From Hyphomicrobium zavarzinii ATCC 27496 (GTDB lineage: Bacteria > Pseudomonadota > Alphaproteobacteria > Rhizobiales > Hyphomicrobiaceae), in the NCBI RefSeq assembly GCF_000383415.1, contig NZ_KB911258.1:1-64000 (forward strand): a stretch of 64,000 nt of DNA, given 5' to 3'. The position numbers and the translations under genes are program-made. The notes under the pieces were generated by a model. It saw only the letters and a program-made list of their open reading frames with translations, was not told the DNA's origin and did not search any database. How positions within the stretch are numbered: position 1 is the stretch's first letter; every line of letters starts with the position of its first letter. This document shows, piece after piece, positions 34,864 through 43,324 of this stretch.

Positions 34864-36491
34864 CAGATCATCTCCTCGGCCTTGCGTTTCTTTGCCTCTT
34901 TCTCGAGGCGGCGGCGATACTCGGCCCGGAACTGCGGGCGCTCCTTGGGAACCTCCTGCCAAACTCCGGCAGTGAAGCCTTCGCCCACGCCCTCGAAGAA
35001 GGCTTTCATGGTGTCGAAGCGCGCCTTGCCCGCGATGGCGGCGTTGACGACTTGCGCAAGCGATCCGGCCCCGGCGATGCCCATCAGCGGCCGCGCGGAA
35101 ATGAGGTTGGTGAAGTAGAGCCCGGGGATGGCTTTCTGCTTGGCCATCTGCACGACCGGCGTCGTCCCAATGGCAAGGTCGGGCTCGAACTCCTCGAGCG
35201 CAGCCAGATCTTGCTCGAGCGAAGCCCTGCATGCGACCCGCACGCCTTTGCTCGAAAGCCAATCGCGATCGGCTTCGGACCATTTCGTTGCCGGACACGC
35301 GGTGCCGACGTAGCGAAGATCCGCGCCGCTTTCGACGAGCAGTCGCGCCACGAGAAGCTCAGAACCCTCGTAGCCGGAGAGCGTGATGCGTCCTTTGATC
35401 GGCTTGTTCGATAGAGCCCCGTGGATCGCGGGCAGAATCCGGTTCTTGGCTGCCGCGATCCGTTCGGCCGGAATCTCGCAGGCGGCGCCAATGGCATCGA
35501 GCCAATCGGCGGTTCCGTCGGCGCCCACCGGAGCCGATCCAACGACCGGTCGCCCGGCGTGCTCGAATTCGCGGATCGAGGCGGTGTAGAACGGATGGAT
35601 CGCCGCGACCGCCGCGCAATCCAGGGCACCATAGAGCTCGCGCCACTCTCGCGTAGGCACCACCGGCCCAGCGGCAAGACCGAGCGGTTCGAGCAGCATG
35701 CCGATGCCGATCGGATCGGCCGGGAACATCTCACCCAGCATCGCCACGGTGGGACGGGCGCTTCTGCCGCCGCGCGGAGCCTGCACCGGGCCCTGTTCGG
35801 CTTCGGTGCGCGCATACTTCAGCATCGCCCCGGCCAGCACGTCCTTCGCTTCCGCGTGGGTTGGAACGCCGAAGCCCGGCACGTCGATCCCGATGATGCG
35901 CACGCCGTCGATGTTGTCCGGCAGCAGCTTCAGCGGCACGCCGGACGCGGTGGGCACGCAAAGATTGATGATGACGACGGCATCGTAGAGCGCCGGATCT
36001 GCAAGCTTGTAGACCGCCTCCCGGATATCCTCGAACAGCTTGCCAGTGACGAGCGTCTCGGAGTTGAACGGCACATATCCCACGGAGCGCTTGGCTCCAT
36101 AGAAATGCGATGTGAAAGTGAGGCCATAAACGCAACATGCGGACCCGGACAGCACCGTAGCCGTGCGACGCATCCGCAGGCCGACCCGGAGCGATCCGAA
36201 AGCCGGGCACATGCTCTGCGGCTGGTCGTGCGGACCGGCCGGATAGTCTGCGGCGTAGCGTTCAAGCAGTTCGCTGTTTCCAGCCTTCTCGGCCGCACGC
36301 CGCATCTCTTGCTTGCCGGCATGACAGCCGACGCCATCACCTTGGGTCGCCGCGAGATTTATCGGCGGCGCATCTTCTCTCGGCGCCGCGAGATCGGCAT
36401 CGTTGCTTAAGGCGGCTTCGCCGGCGCGATCATAGATGACCTCGCCGCTCTCATGTGGCGTCGACGATTGATCTGGCAGGCGGTCAGTCAT
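34863..36491 (-). CDS. bchY: Chlorophyllide reductase subunit Y
   Basis: 542 residues. Core blocks are [52 protein letters not shown] and [17 protein letters not shown], giving the cluster ligands. The first ~70 residues are a variable acidic extension ([16 protein letters not shown]). The C-terminus is basic (KKRKAEEMI). Coupled to bchZ. Confidence 0.95.
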   Translation of the reverse strand: MTDRLPDQSSTPHESGEVIYDRAGEAALSNDADLAAPREDAPPINLAATQGDGVGCHAGKQEMRRAAEKAGNSELLERYAADYPAGPHDQPQSMCPAFGSLRVGLRMRRTATVLSGSACCVYGLTFTSHFYGAKRSVGYVPFNSETLVTGKLFEDIREAVYKLADPALYDAVVIINLCVPTASGVPLKLLPDNIDGVRIIGIDVPGFGVPTHAEAKDVLAGAMLKYARTEAEQGPVQAPRGGRSARPTVAMLGEMFPADPIGIGMLLEPLGLAAGPVVPTREWRELYGALDCAAVAAIHPFYTASIREFEHAGRPVVGSAPVGADGTADWLDAIGAACEIPAERIAAAKNRILPAIHGALSNKPIKGRITLSGYEGSELLVARLLVESGADLRYVGTACPATKWSEADRDWLSSKGVRVACRASLEQDLAALEEFEPDLAIGTTPVVQMAKQKAIPGLYFTNLISARPLMGIAGAGSLAQVVNAAIAGKARFDTMKAFFEGVGEGFTAGVWQEVPKERPQFRAEYRRRLEKEAKKRKAEEMI

Positions 36492-36512
36492 GGGTGTGAC
36501 CGGTTCCCTGGT

Positions 36513-37529
36513 TCAAACGGTGTCGTAAAAAACTTCGAGTGAAGGCTTCGTGATCGCTATTCCGCCGCGCATGTCTTCCTGCGACGCGGGTTCGAGCACG
36601 ACGCCGCGGCCCACCGCATCGCCCTTGAACAGTCCGAGAAGCTGGTCTTGTGAAAGGGGATGCGGCCTCATGGGCGGTGCTTCGGCGACGTTCAGCGCCA
36701 GGCCTTCGAACAGCGGAGCCCAGTGAGACTCGGGCCGCCCGATGATTTCGTAGTTCGCGCTCTTCTTGCGGATGTCGTCGTGTGCAGGAATGGCTGCGAG
36801 GATCGGTATGCCGACCGATTTGCAGAACGCCTCGGCTTCGCCGGTGCCGTCATCCTTGTTGATGACCATTCCCGCCACGCCCACGTTGCCGCCGAGCTTG
36901 CGGAAGTATTCGACCGCCGAGCAGACGTTGTTGGCCACATAGAGCGATTGCAGATCGTTGGAGCCGACAACAATGACCTTCTGGCACATGTCGCGGGCGA
37001 TCGGCAGGCCAAACCCGCCGCAGACGACGTCGCCGAGAAAATCGAGCAAGACGTAGTCGAAGCCCCATTCGTGGAAGCCTAGCTTCTCGAGCAGCTCGAA
37101 CCCATGAATGATGCCGCGCCCGCCACAGCCTCGCCCGACTTCCGGGCCTCCGAGCTCCATGGCGAACACGCCGTCGCGCTTGAAGCAGACGTCGCCGATC
37201 TTCACGTCCTCGCCGGCAAGCTTCTTCTTCGAAGAGGTCTCGATGATGGTTGGACAGGCGCGTCCGCCGAACAGAAGCGATGTCGTATCGCTCTTCGGAT
37301 CGCAGCCGATCAGAAGCGTGCGCTTGCCTTGCTGCGCCATCATGTAGGAGAGGTTCGCGAGAGTGAAGCTTTTGCCGATACCGCCTTTGCCGTAGATGGC
37401 GATGATCTGCGTCTCCTTGGTGGGCGGCGACGTGGACACGGGGTCGGGCTCGATGGCAGCCTCGGCTCGCAGGAAATCCTGCACGGCAAGCTTCCCCGGC
37501 GTGAACGATATGTTTCCGCAGCCGCTCAT
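36513..37529 (-). CDS. bchX: Chlorophyllide reductase iron protein X
   Basis: 338 residues. P-loop [17 protein letters not shown]; 4Fe4S ligands in GGPEVGRGCGGRGII and [12 protein letters not shown]. The short N-terminus MSGCGNISFTPGKLAVQDFL overlaps the bchC stop (ATGA), which fixes the start. The 57 extra in-frame residues upstream fall inside bchC. It supplies electrons to BchYZ. Confidence 0.95.
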   Translation of the reverse strand: MSGCGNISFTPGKLAVQDFLRAEAAIEPDPVSTSPPTKETQIIAIYGKGGIGKSFTLANLSYMMAQQGKRTLLIGCDPKSDTTSLLFGGRACPTIIETSSKKKLAGEDVKIGDVCFKRDGVFAMELGGPEVGRGCGGRGIIHGFELLEKLGFHEWGFDYVLLDFLGDVVCGGFGLPIARDMCQKVIVVGSNDLQSLYVANNVCSAVEYFRKLGGNVGVAGMVINKDDGTGEAEAFCKSVGIPILAAIPAHDDIRKKSANYEIIGRPESHWAPLFEGLALNVAEAPPMRPHPLSQDQLLGLFKGDAVGRGVVLEPASQEDMRGGIAITKPSLEVFYDTV

Positions 37530-38458
37530 TGGCAGGTTCTCCAATCCAGGATCATCTTGAGGCAAGCCGGGTCTTCGAAAGCCGTCAGGTAGGCAGCCTG
37601 CGCGTGCTCCGGCTGATGGCGATGGGTGATCAGGCTGGCGAGCGAAAGCCGCCCGGTCTCGACGAGCCCCTTCACCGCGACGAGGTCGTCGGGTTGCCAC
37701 TCCGCTGCGACTCGAAGCCGAGCCTCTTTCATGAAGGCGCCGGGGAATGCGAACGAGATCGGATCGGCGTAGAAGCCGGCGAGAACGATCTCGCCGCGCG
37801 GAGCGAGCCGCTCGATGAGCTTATCTATGATGCTGCAGCTTCCGCTGACGTCGTATACGGAACTATAACGCCGCGCCGGTTCGGACGAAGGGTCCTCGAC
37901 CTGATAGCCAGACGAGCCCGTTCTGCGATCTGGATTTGTCTCCCAGACGATCGGGTTGCCGCCGAGGGCAAGGGTGAGGCGCGCGAGCAACCGGCCCAGA
38001 ACGCCATGACCGACGATGAGGTCAGGCAGGCTTCCGCCCTTGATTGCATGGTAGGCGGTAGCTGCGAGCGCAAGCAGGATCCCCTGCTCGCCGATCTCGT
38101 CTCCGATCTCGACGATACGGTTGCCAGGCACCACGAGCCGCGATGCGGCGCCGCCGAAAAGCGCATTCACGTCGCTGAAGCAGCGCGCACCCGGAACGAA
38201 CACGCGCACGCCGGTCTCGTGGCCGGACGCCGATCCGGCAGCCGCGACGCGACCGACGGTTTCATAGCCTGGAACGAGTGGATATCCCATGCCGGGGAAT
38301 GGCGGCATCCGGCCCGACCACAGCAGGCGTTCGGTGCCGGTGCTGATGCCGCTCCATTCGACATCCACCACCACGTCCTCGTCGCTAGGAGCACGCAAGC
38401 GCAGGTGGCTCAGCGCCAGCTGCCTTGGCTTCTCGAGAACGATCGCGATGCTGTCCAT
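37526..38458 (-). CDS. bchC: 3-hydroxyethyl bacteriochlorophyllide a dehydrogenase
   Basis: 310 residues from MDSIAIVLEKPRQL. A zinc-type alcohol dehydrogenase relative: EWSGISTGTERLLWSGRMPP and GYPLVPGYETVGRV in the N-terminal domain, then a nucleotide fold around DLIVGHGVLGRLLARL. It oxidises the C3 hydroxyethyl to acetyl. First gene of the bchCXYZ-puf superoperon; two exact PpsR sites lie 60-100 bases upstream. Confidence 0.95.
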   Translation of the reverse strand: MDSIAIVLEKPRQLALSHLRLRAPSDEDVVVDVEWSGISTGTERLLWSGRMPPFPGMGYPLVPGYETVGRVAAAGSASGHETGVRVFVPGARCFSDVNALFGGAASRLVVPGNRIVEIGDEIGEQGILLALAATAYHAIKGGSLPDLIVGHGVLGRLLARLTLALGGNPIVWETNPDRRTGSSGYQVEDPSSEPARRYSSVYDVSGSCSIIDKLIERLAPRGEIVLAGFYADPISFAFPGAFMKEARLRVAAEWQPDDLVAVKGLVETGRLSLASLITHRHQPEHAQAAYLTAFEDPACLKMILDWRTCQ

Positions 38459-38516
38459 TGCCACCTTCCGCGACGTTATGGGTACCGACAGTGTTCTGTC
38501 ACCCAAGCTCAGTTGG

Positions 38517-38534
38517 TGTATGTTGGGACGGACA
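38517..38534. promoter_or_regulatory. PpsR/CrtJ-type operator, bchC site 1
   Basis: Exact TGT-N12-ACA. On the bchC (minus) strand it falls where a -10 region would lie relative to the TTGACA in the neighbouring site. Confidence 0.85.
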
Positions 38535-38542
38535 ACATAAAG

Positions 38543-38560
38543 TGTCAAGCAAACTATACA
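38543..38560. promoter_or_regulatory. PpsR/CrtJ-type operator, bchC site 2
   Basis: Exact TGT-N12-ACA, separated from site 1 by exactly 8 bp. Read on the minus strand it contains TTGACA, a good -35 hexamer. The paired-palindrome arrangement matches the known CrtJ-regulated bchC promoter of Rhodobacter capsulatus. It overlaps the crtF stop codon. Confidence 0.85.
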
Positions 38561-39726
38561 GTCAATCCGATCTTCGCCGCTATTATTCCGGTGCCAAGCA
38601 CGCCGCGTCCGCGCATGTGTGTCACGTCACGAAAGCCTGCATCCTTGCAAAGGCTCTCTAATTCGCCTCGTGTGCGGGCACGGCCACGCCCCATCGCCAT
38701 AAGATAGAATCCGAAATAGGCCGCACCCATGCGCTCGCCTGCATCCGGGTCTGACATCGCCTCTGCAATGAGAAGGGTGCCGCCCGGCGTCAACGCGGCG
38801 CGGGCATTGCGCAAAAGGCGCAAAACTTTCTCGTCCTCATGATCGAGCGCTACCCTCACGAGGGTTATGAGGTCGGCCCCACCTGGAAGTGTTTCGCGGA
38901 AAAAATCGCCTTCGTGGACCTGGCACCTTTCATCGATCCCGCGTTCTCGAAGGTAGGCGATTGCACGCTGCGCGACTGCCGGCAGATCGAAAAGCTTGAA
39001 ATGCAGGCCAGGCGCGCGCTCGGCCGCCGCGGCAATGAATGCGCCTTCTCCACCGCCGACATCCATCAGCACGCGATGCCGGGCCACGGGATAGGCGTCC
39101 AGAACTTCGGCAGCAACCAGCGGCTGGGACCGCGTCATCAGAATGCTGTAGGCCTGCACCTCTTCCGGCGCCAGGGCGACGGGTTGTGCGCTGCCTGCGT
39201 AGGCCCAGTAGCTGGATAGCCCCGTGTTCCGCGCCTCGTTTCGCAAGAGCGCCAAAGGATCGGAGAGATCGCGATAGAGCACCGAATGATGCTCTATCAT
39301 TTGTGTCAGGGCCGGATTGTTGGCGAGGGCGGCGCCGAGCGCGCCTAGTCCATAGCGTTCGCCATGTCGCTTTTCGAGAAGCCGCAAGGCCGTTGCGGCG
39401 GTTGCAAGCCGGTCGCACGCCTCGGGACGAAGGCCGCTCCGCGATGCGATCTCCGGGATCGTGAGCGGCCCCTCGAGCAGCAGATCGAAAAGCCTGAGCT
39501 GGACGCAGGCGGAAAGGATTTGCGAATAGACGAAGCCGGCGCAAAGGTCGAACAAGGCGCTGGCTCTGGCGCGCGCGATAGGCCGCGACAGGGGAAACGC
39601 GGCAGCAGCGGACTGGAATTTCTCGCTTGCGAGAAGGCGGTCGCGCGCCCGCAGCAGGCGATCCATAAGGCCGGATCTCGGAGCGCTCTCTTGCACGGCA
39701 TGTCCGAGCTTGGAGTTTCGGGCCAC
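38554..39726 (-). CDS. crtF: Hydroxyneurosporene O-methyltransferase
   Basis: 390 residues from a GTG ten bases after the crtE stop, with GAGAGG at SD distance; the long in-frame extension upstream lies inside crtE. An N-terminal dimerisation/winged-helix region (LFDLLLEGPLTIPEIASRSG) precedes the SAM fold (RVLMDVGGGEGAFIAAAAE, GGADLITLVRVALDHEDE). It methylates the 1-hydroxy group in the spheroidene/spirilloxanthin series. Confidence 0.93.
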   Translation of the reverse strand: MARNSKLGHAVQESAPRSGLMDRLLRARDRLLASEKFQSAAAAFPLSRPIARARASALFDLCAGFVYSQILSACVQLRLFDLLLEGPLTIPEIASRSGLRPEACDRLATAATALRLLEKRHGERYGLGALGAALANNPALTQMIEHHSVLYRDLSDPLALLRNEARNTGLSSYWAYAGSAQPVALAPEEVQAYSILMTRSQPLVAAEVLDAYPVARHRVLMDVGGGEGAFIAAAAERAPGLHFKLFDLPAVAQRAIAYLRERGIDERCQVHEGDFFRETLPGGADLITLVRVALDHEDEKVLRLLRNARAALTPGGTLLIAEAMSDPDAGERMGAAYFGFYLMAMGRGRARTRGELESLCKDAGFRDVTHMRGRGVLGTGIIAAKIGLTV

Positions 39727-39736
39727 ACTTGGCCTC

Positions 39737-40606
39737 TCAGGCTGCCGCGCGCGCGAGCTCCTTCGGCAGGTAAGGGCGCGCGGAATCGAGGATGTGGGAT
39801 TTGAGCTCGGCCTGTCCGGGGCAGGGGGGCACCGAGTCCATGGCGTTAGAAAGCAGCCGCTTGAGGCGCGCAACCGCGCCATCGATCCCGAGTTCCGCCA
39901 CGGCGTTCGGTCGGCCGAGCAGGCTATCCTGGTGAACCGGCTTCCCGAGCTGTTCTGCGCTTGCAACCAGATCGCAGATATCGTCTGCGACTTGATAGGA
40001 TTCTCCGAGCAGTTCGCCGAGCCTGCTCCAGGCCTCGGCATCATGTCCCGCCGCCATGGCGCCGGCACGGGTCGCCGCCGCGAACAGGGAGCCAGTCTTC
40101 GAGCTGTGATAGTGCGCCAGCGAAACCTCGTCCTCGCACTCCCAGGCCTGCCCCGCTACGATGCCTCCGGGCCCGCCGGAAGCCTTGGCCAGGATGCCGA
40201 TCAGGCCGGCGGCGCGTGCGCATTCCGTTGCGGCGCTCCTGCCGAGCGTTTCAAATGCTGCGACGATCAATGCATCGCCGACGAGCAGCGCGAGCGGCTC
40301 TCCGTAGGCGCTCTGCACAGAAGGTTTTCCGCGACGCATAGCGGCATTGTCGAAGCATGGAAGGTCGTCGTGAGCGAGCGATGCACAATGAATGAGCTCG
40401 ATCGAGGCCGCGGCGGCATCGGCAAGCGCAGGCTTGTCATCGCCACATGCTGATGCAACGGCGAGGCAGAGACGCGGACGGACGCGCGCGCCACCGGGAA
40501 AAACCGCGTATCTCAGGGCCGCGGAAAGCCGTGGAGGGCAAGGAGCAGAGCACGGGCCAAGCAGAGAATTCTCAAGTGCAGCTTCGATCCGGTCGATCGG
40601 AAACAT
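39737..40606 (-). CDS. crtE: Geranylgeranyl diphosphate synthase
   Basis: 289 residues from the ATG of MFPIDRIEAAL. AGGTGA lies seven bases upstream and favours this start over a GTG three codons earlier. Asp-rich motifs are HDDLPCFD (first) and YQVADDICDLV (second). It makes GGPP for carotenoids and the bacteriochlorophyll tail. Heads crtE-crtF, divergent from crtD across a PpsR-type operator. Confidence 0.95.
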   Translation of the reverse strand: MFPIDRIEAALENSLLGPCSAPCPPRLSAALRYAVFPGGARVRPRLCLAVASACGDDKPALADAAAASIELIHCASLAHDDLPCFDNAAMRRGKPSVQSAYGEPLALLVGDALIVAAFETLGRSAATECARAAGLIGILAKASGGPGGIVAGQAWECEDEVSLAHYHSSKTGSLFAAATRAGAMAAGHDAEAWSRLGELLGESYQVADDICDLVASAEQLGKPVHQDSLLGRPNAVAELGIDGAVARLKRLLSNAMDSVPPCPGQAELKSHILDSARPYLPKELARAAA

Positions 40607-40622
40607 GTCTGTCACCTATGAC

Positions 40623-40640
40623 TGTCCATGTTGCAAGTCA
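40623..40640. promoter_or_regulatory. Near-consensus PpsR-type half-pair at crtE/crtD
   Basis: TGT-N12-TCA, one base off consensus. It lies exactly 8 bp from the exact site at 40649, reproducing the bchC spacing. Probably the weaker member of a cooperative pair. Confidence 0.45.
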
Positions 40641-40648
40641 TCAATATA

Positions 40649-40666
40649 TGTCCAATAATATTGACA
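40649..40666. promoter_or_regulatory. PpsR/CrtJ-type operator between crtE and crtD
   Basis: Exact TGT-N12-ACA in the divergent intergenic region, with TTGACA on the plus strand and TTGGACA on the minus strand. It could control both directions. Confidence 0.85.
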
Positions 40667-40712
40667 ATCGTTGAGCGCATTGGCAAATGCTTTTTTCTTT
40701 TTGGTGTGGAGC

Positions 40713-42254
40713 GTGGCTCAGGCCCCGAAGATCATCGTCGTAGGCGCAGGGATCGGCGGGCTTGTCGCTGCGCTCGATCTCGCGCGGCAGGGGTGCGACG
40801 TTCTCGTAGTCGAACGCGCGGCGTCGCCCGGCGGGAAGATGCGGGAGATCCTGATCGACGGGCGCGCGATCGACTCGGGTCCCACAGTCTTCACCATGAA
40901 GTGGGTGTTCGAGGCGATTTTCGAGGATGCTGGAGCCGTCCTCGGCGACGAGCTCGATCTTGTAAGGGCTGAAATCCTTGCGCGGCACGCCTGGAATGAG
41001 ACGGATCGCCTCGATCTCGTCGCTGATGTCGAACGGAATGCGGAAGCGATTGGGGAGTTTGCAGGCCCCGCCGAGGCCAAGCGATATCTGGAGTTCTGCG
41101 AACGGGCGAGGTTGACTTACGATGCGCTCGAAAAGCCGTTCATCCTGTCCCCGAAGCCGAGTCCGGTATCGCTCGCGATGAGTGGAGGACTCAAGGGGAT
41201 CGGTGATCTCTGGCGAACCTCTCCGTTCGAGACGCTATGGCGAGCACTCGGGGATCACTTTCACGATCCTCGCCTCCGGCAGCTCTTCGGACGCTATGCC
41301 ACTTACTGCGGCTCGTCTCCGTTCGAATCGCCCGCAACGCTGATGCTTGTCGCGCACGTCGAGCAATCCGGCGTTTGGCTGGTTCGCGGCGGCATGTACA
41401 GGCTGGCGACAGCGCTCGCACGGCTTTGCCAGCAGTGGGGCGTCTCTTTCCGCTACCGAACCGAAGCTGGTCAGATCCATATGAGCCGGGGCCAGGCCGC
41501 CGCGGTCGAGTTGTCGACCGGCGAACTTATGAGTTTCGACGGCATCGTTCTGAACGGCGATCCGGCTGCTGTCCACGACGGCCGGTTCGGTGACAGTGTC
41601 GCGCCGGCCGCGTACGTGCCGCGGTCGAGCCGTTCACTTTCTGCCGTCACTTGGTCGATGGTCGCTGAGACGAGCGGCTTTCCGCTCTCGCGCCACAACG
41701 TCTTTTTCTCTCGCGACTACGAGCGCGAGTTCGCCGACGTCTTCCGTCGCGAGCAACTCATCGCCGAGCCTACGGTCTATGTTTGCGCTCAGGACAGAGA
41801 CGATCGCGGCGGCACCTCGTCTGAGGGTGAGGAACGTCTGCTTGTCCTCGTCAACGCTCCGGCTATCGGGGACACCCGCAAGTTCGAAAAATCGGAGATC
41901 GAGCAATGCCGAACGAGGGCTTTCGCGGTGCTGGAGCGGTGCGGACTTTCGATCCAGGCCCGCGCCGGCCGGACGGAGGTGACGACACCATGGGACTTCG
42001 AGCGGATGTTTCCGGCCACGGGCGGGGCTCTCTACGGCCAGGCGTCTCACGGTTGGACGGCGTCCTTCACGCGGCCAACGGCCAGGACGCCCATTCCGAG
42101 GCTCTATCTTACGGGGGGAGGGACGCATCCGGGGCCGGGGGTGCCGATGGCAGCCATTTCGGGTCGGCTGGCCGCGGCGCAGGTGATTTCGGACCTGGTT
42201 TCGACGTCGAAGTTCCGCACAGCGGTTACGCCTGGTGGTACATCGATGCGTTGA
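40713..42254 (+). CDS. crtD: Hydroxyneurosporene desaturase
   Basis: About 513 residues. FAD fold IIVVGAGIGGLVAALDLARQ, then ERAASPGGKMREILIDGRAI and the C-terminal phytoene-desaturase signature YLTGGGTHPGPGVPMAAISG. It introduces the C3,4 double bond of 1-hydroxy carotenoids. The start is uncertain: GTG at 40713 gives the usual short N-terminus, while GTG 40704 and TTG 40671 are also possible and none has a clear SD. The 3' end is shared with crtC in another frame. Confidence 0.93.
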   Translation: MAQAPKIIVVGAGIGGLVAALDLARQGCDVLVVERAASPGGKMREILIDGRAIDSGPTVFTMKWVFEAIFEDAGAVLGDELDLVRAEILARHAWNETDRLDLVADVERNAEAIGEFAGPAEAKRYLEFCERARLTYDALEKPFILSPKPSPVSLAMSGGLKGIGDLWRTSPFETLWRALGDHFHDPRLRQLFGRYATYCGSSPFESPATLMLVAHVEQSGVWLVRGGMYRLATALARLCQQWGVSFRYRTEAGQIHMSRGQAAAVELSTGELMSFDGIVLNGDPAAVHDGRFGDSVAPAAYVPRSSRSLSAVTWSMVAETSGFPLSRHNVFFSRDYEREFADVFRREQLIAEPTVYVCAQDRDDRGGTSSEGEERLLVLVNAPAIGDTRKFEKSEIEQCRTRAFAVLERCGLSIQARAGRTEVTTPWDFERMFPATGGALYGQASHGWTASFTRPTARTPIPRLYLTGGGTHPGPGVPMAAISGRLAAAQVISDLVSTSKFRTAVTPGGTSMR

Positions 42255-43132
42255 GCGACGACGGCCGTAACGCATTGACGCTGATTGCCTTCATCGGCAG
42301 CGTGTTCTCCCCTTACTATGCCTTCAACCGACGCTTCGGCAGCGGCGATCCCGCGCAGCATTGCGCCGTCAACTTGGCCCTGTACGGAAACCACGGAAAA
42401 CGCTGGTGCATGACGGAACGGCCTCGCGCCGATCTGATGCGATCGCCCGCCAGTCTGGCTATCGGACCCAGCGGTCTCCAGTGGGAGGAAGGCAGGCTCA
42501 CCATCTCGATTGACGAGCGCACCGTGCCGCTGCCCCGGATCGTCAAAGGCACTGTCACAGTCACAGACTTCACACCCGGCTGCGCGTCCGTTGCGCTGGA
42601 CGGTCGGGGAGCCCATCTTTGGCGGCCCGTAGCGCCTCACGCCCGAATTCACGTCGCCTTCGAGCAGCCGCTCTTGAGCTGGACCGGCAACGCGTATTTC
42701 GATCGCAACTGGGGTAGCGAACCCCTTGAGCGCGCATTCAGGCGCTGGACGTGGGCGCGCGCTCACGCGGGGCGCCGCACGCACGTGATCTACGACGCGG
42801 AGCGCAGGGACGGTGCGCGGCTTTCAATCGCCCGGCAATTGAGCGAGACGGGTGAGCATAAGGATTTCGAGCCTCCATCGGAGGCAGAGCTGCCGCCGTC
42901 GATCGTCTGGCGCATGCCGCGCGCGATGCGCTCCTGCCGGGATGCTCCGCCCCGTATCGTCAAGACACTCGAGGATACGCCGTTCTATGCCAGGAGCCTG
43001 ATTCAAAGCACCATGGAAGGCGAGCGCTTGTCGTGGATCCACGAATCCCTTTCGCTGGATCGTGTCAGCAATCCGGTGGTGCGGTTGATGTTGCCGTTCA
43101 GAATGCCGAGGTTCAAAAGCCGCCCCCGCTGA
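42053..43132 (+). CDS. crtC: Acyclic carotenoid 1,2-hydratase
   Basis: The conserved region starts at GYAWWYIDALSDDG (from 42224) and runs through FIGSVFSPYYAFNRRFG, WEEGRLTISIDERTVP and NAYFDRNWGSEPLE, diagnostic of CrtC. It adds water at C1,2 of neurosporene or lycopene. No ATG, GTG or TTG occurs in frame between 42056 and 42250. The listed start is the TTG at 42053, deep inside crtD; ATGs at 41993 and 41906 are further upstream. The true start is unresolved, and residues before ~42190 look like out-of-frame crtD. Confidence 0.85.
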   Translation: MDGVLHAANGQDAHSEALSYGGRDASGAGGADGSHFGSAGRGAGDFGPGFDVEVPHSGYAWWYIDALSDDGRNALTLIAFIGSVFSPYYAFNRRFGSGDPAQHCAVNLALYGNHGKRWCMTERPRADLMRSPASLAIGPSGLQWEEGRLTISIDERTVPLPRIVKGTVTVTDFTPGCASVALDGRGAHLWRPVAPHARIHVAFEQPLLSWTGNAYFDRNWGSEPLERAFRRWTWARAHAGRRTHVIYDAERRDGARLSIARQLSETGEHKDFEPPSEAELPPSIVWRMPRAMRSCRDAPPRIVKTLEDTPFYARSLIQSTMEGERLSWIHESLSLDRVSNPVVRLMLPFRMPRFKSRPR

Positions 43133-43169
43133 GCGCTGCCCCGGCCCGCCAGCGGGTCGGCTTTCCTGA

Positions 43170-43187
43170 CGTCTCGTTGGCTTGACA
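43170..43187. promoter_or_regulatory. Near-consensus PpsR-type site upstream of bphP
   Basis: CGT-N12-ACA ending in TTGACA, one base from consensus, ~140 bases upstream of the phytochrome start. Same deviation as the site at bchF. Confidence 0.35.
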
Positions 43188-43324
43188 GCCGGGCAAATGA
43201 CGATGACGATACGTCACGGGCTCGCCAAAAAGAGCCCCCTCGGAGGAGACGAACTTGCGCCGAATTTGGCCCGACGCGGTCGCACGTGCCGACGCCGGCC
43301 TGCGCTTGCAGGCTTGAGGCTGCC

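Noticed and set aside
37530-37700. 57-residue N-terminal extension of BchX
   Set aside because: Falls inside bchC and is not BchX-like; the ATGA overlap with bchC gives the natural start.
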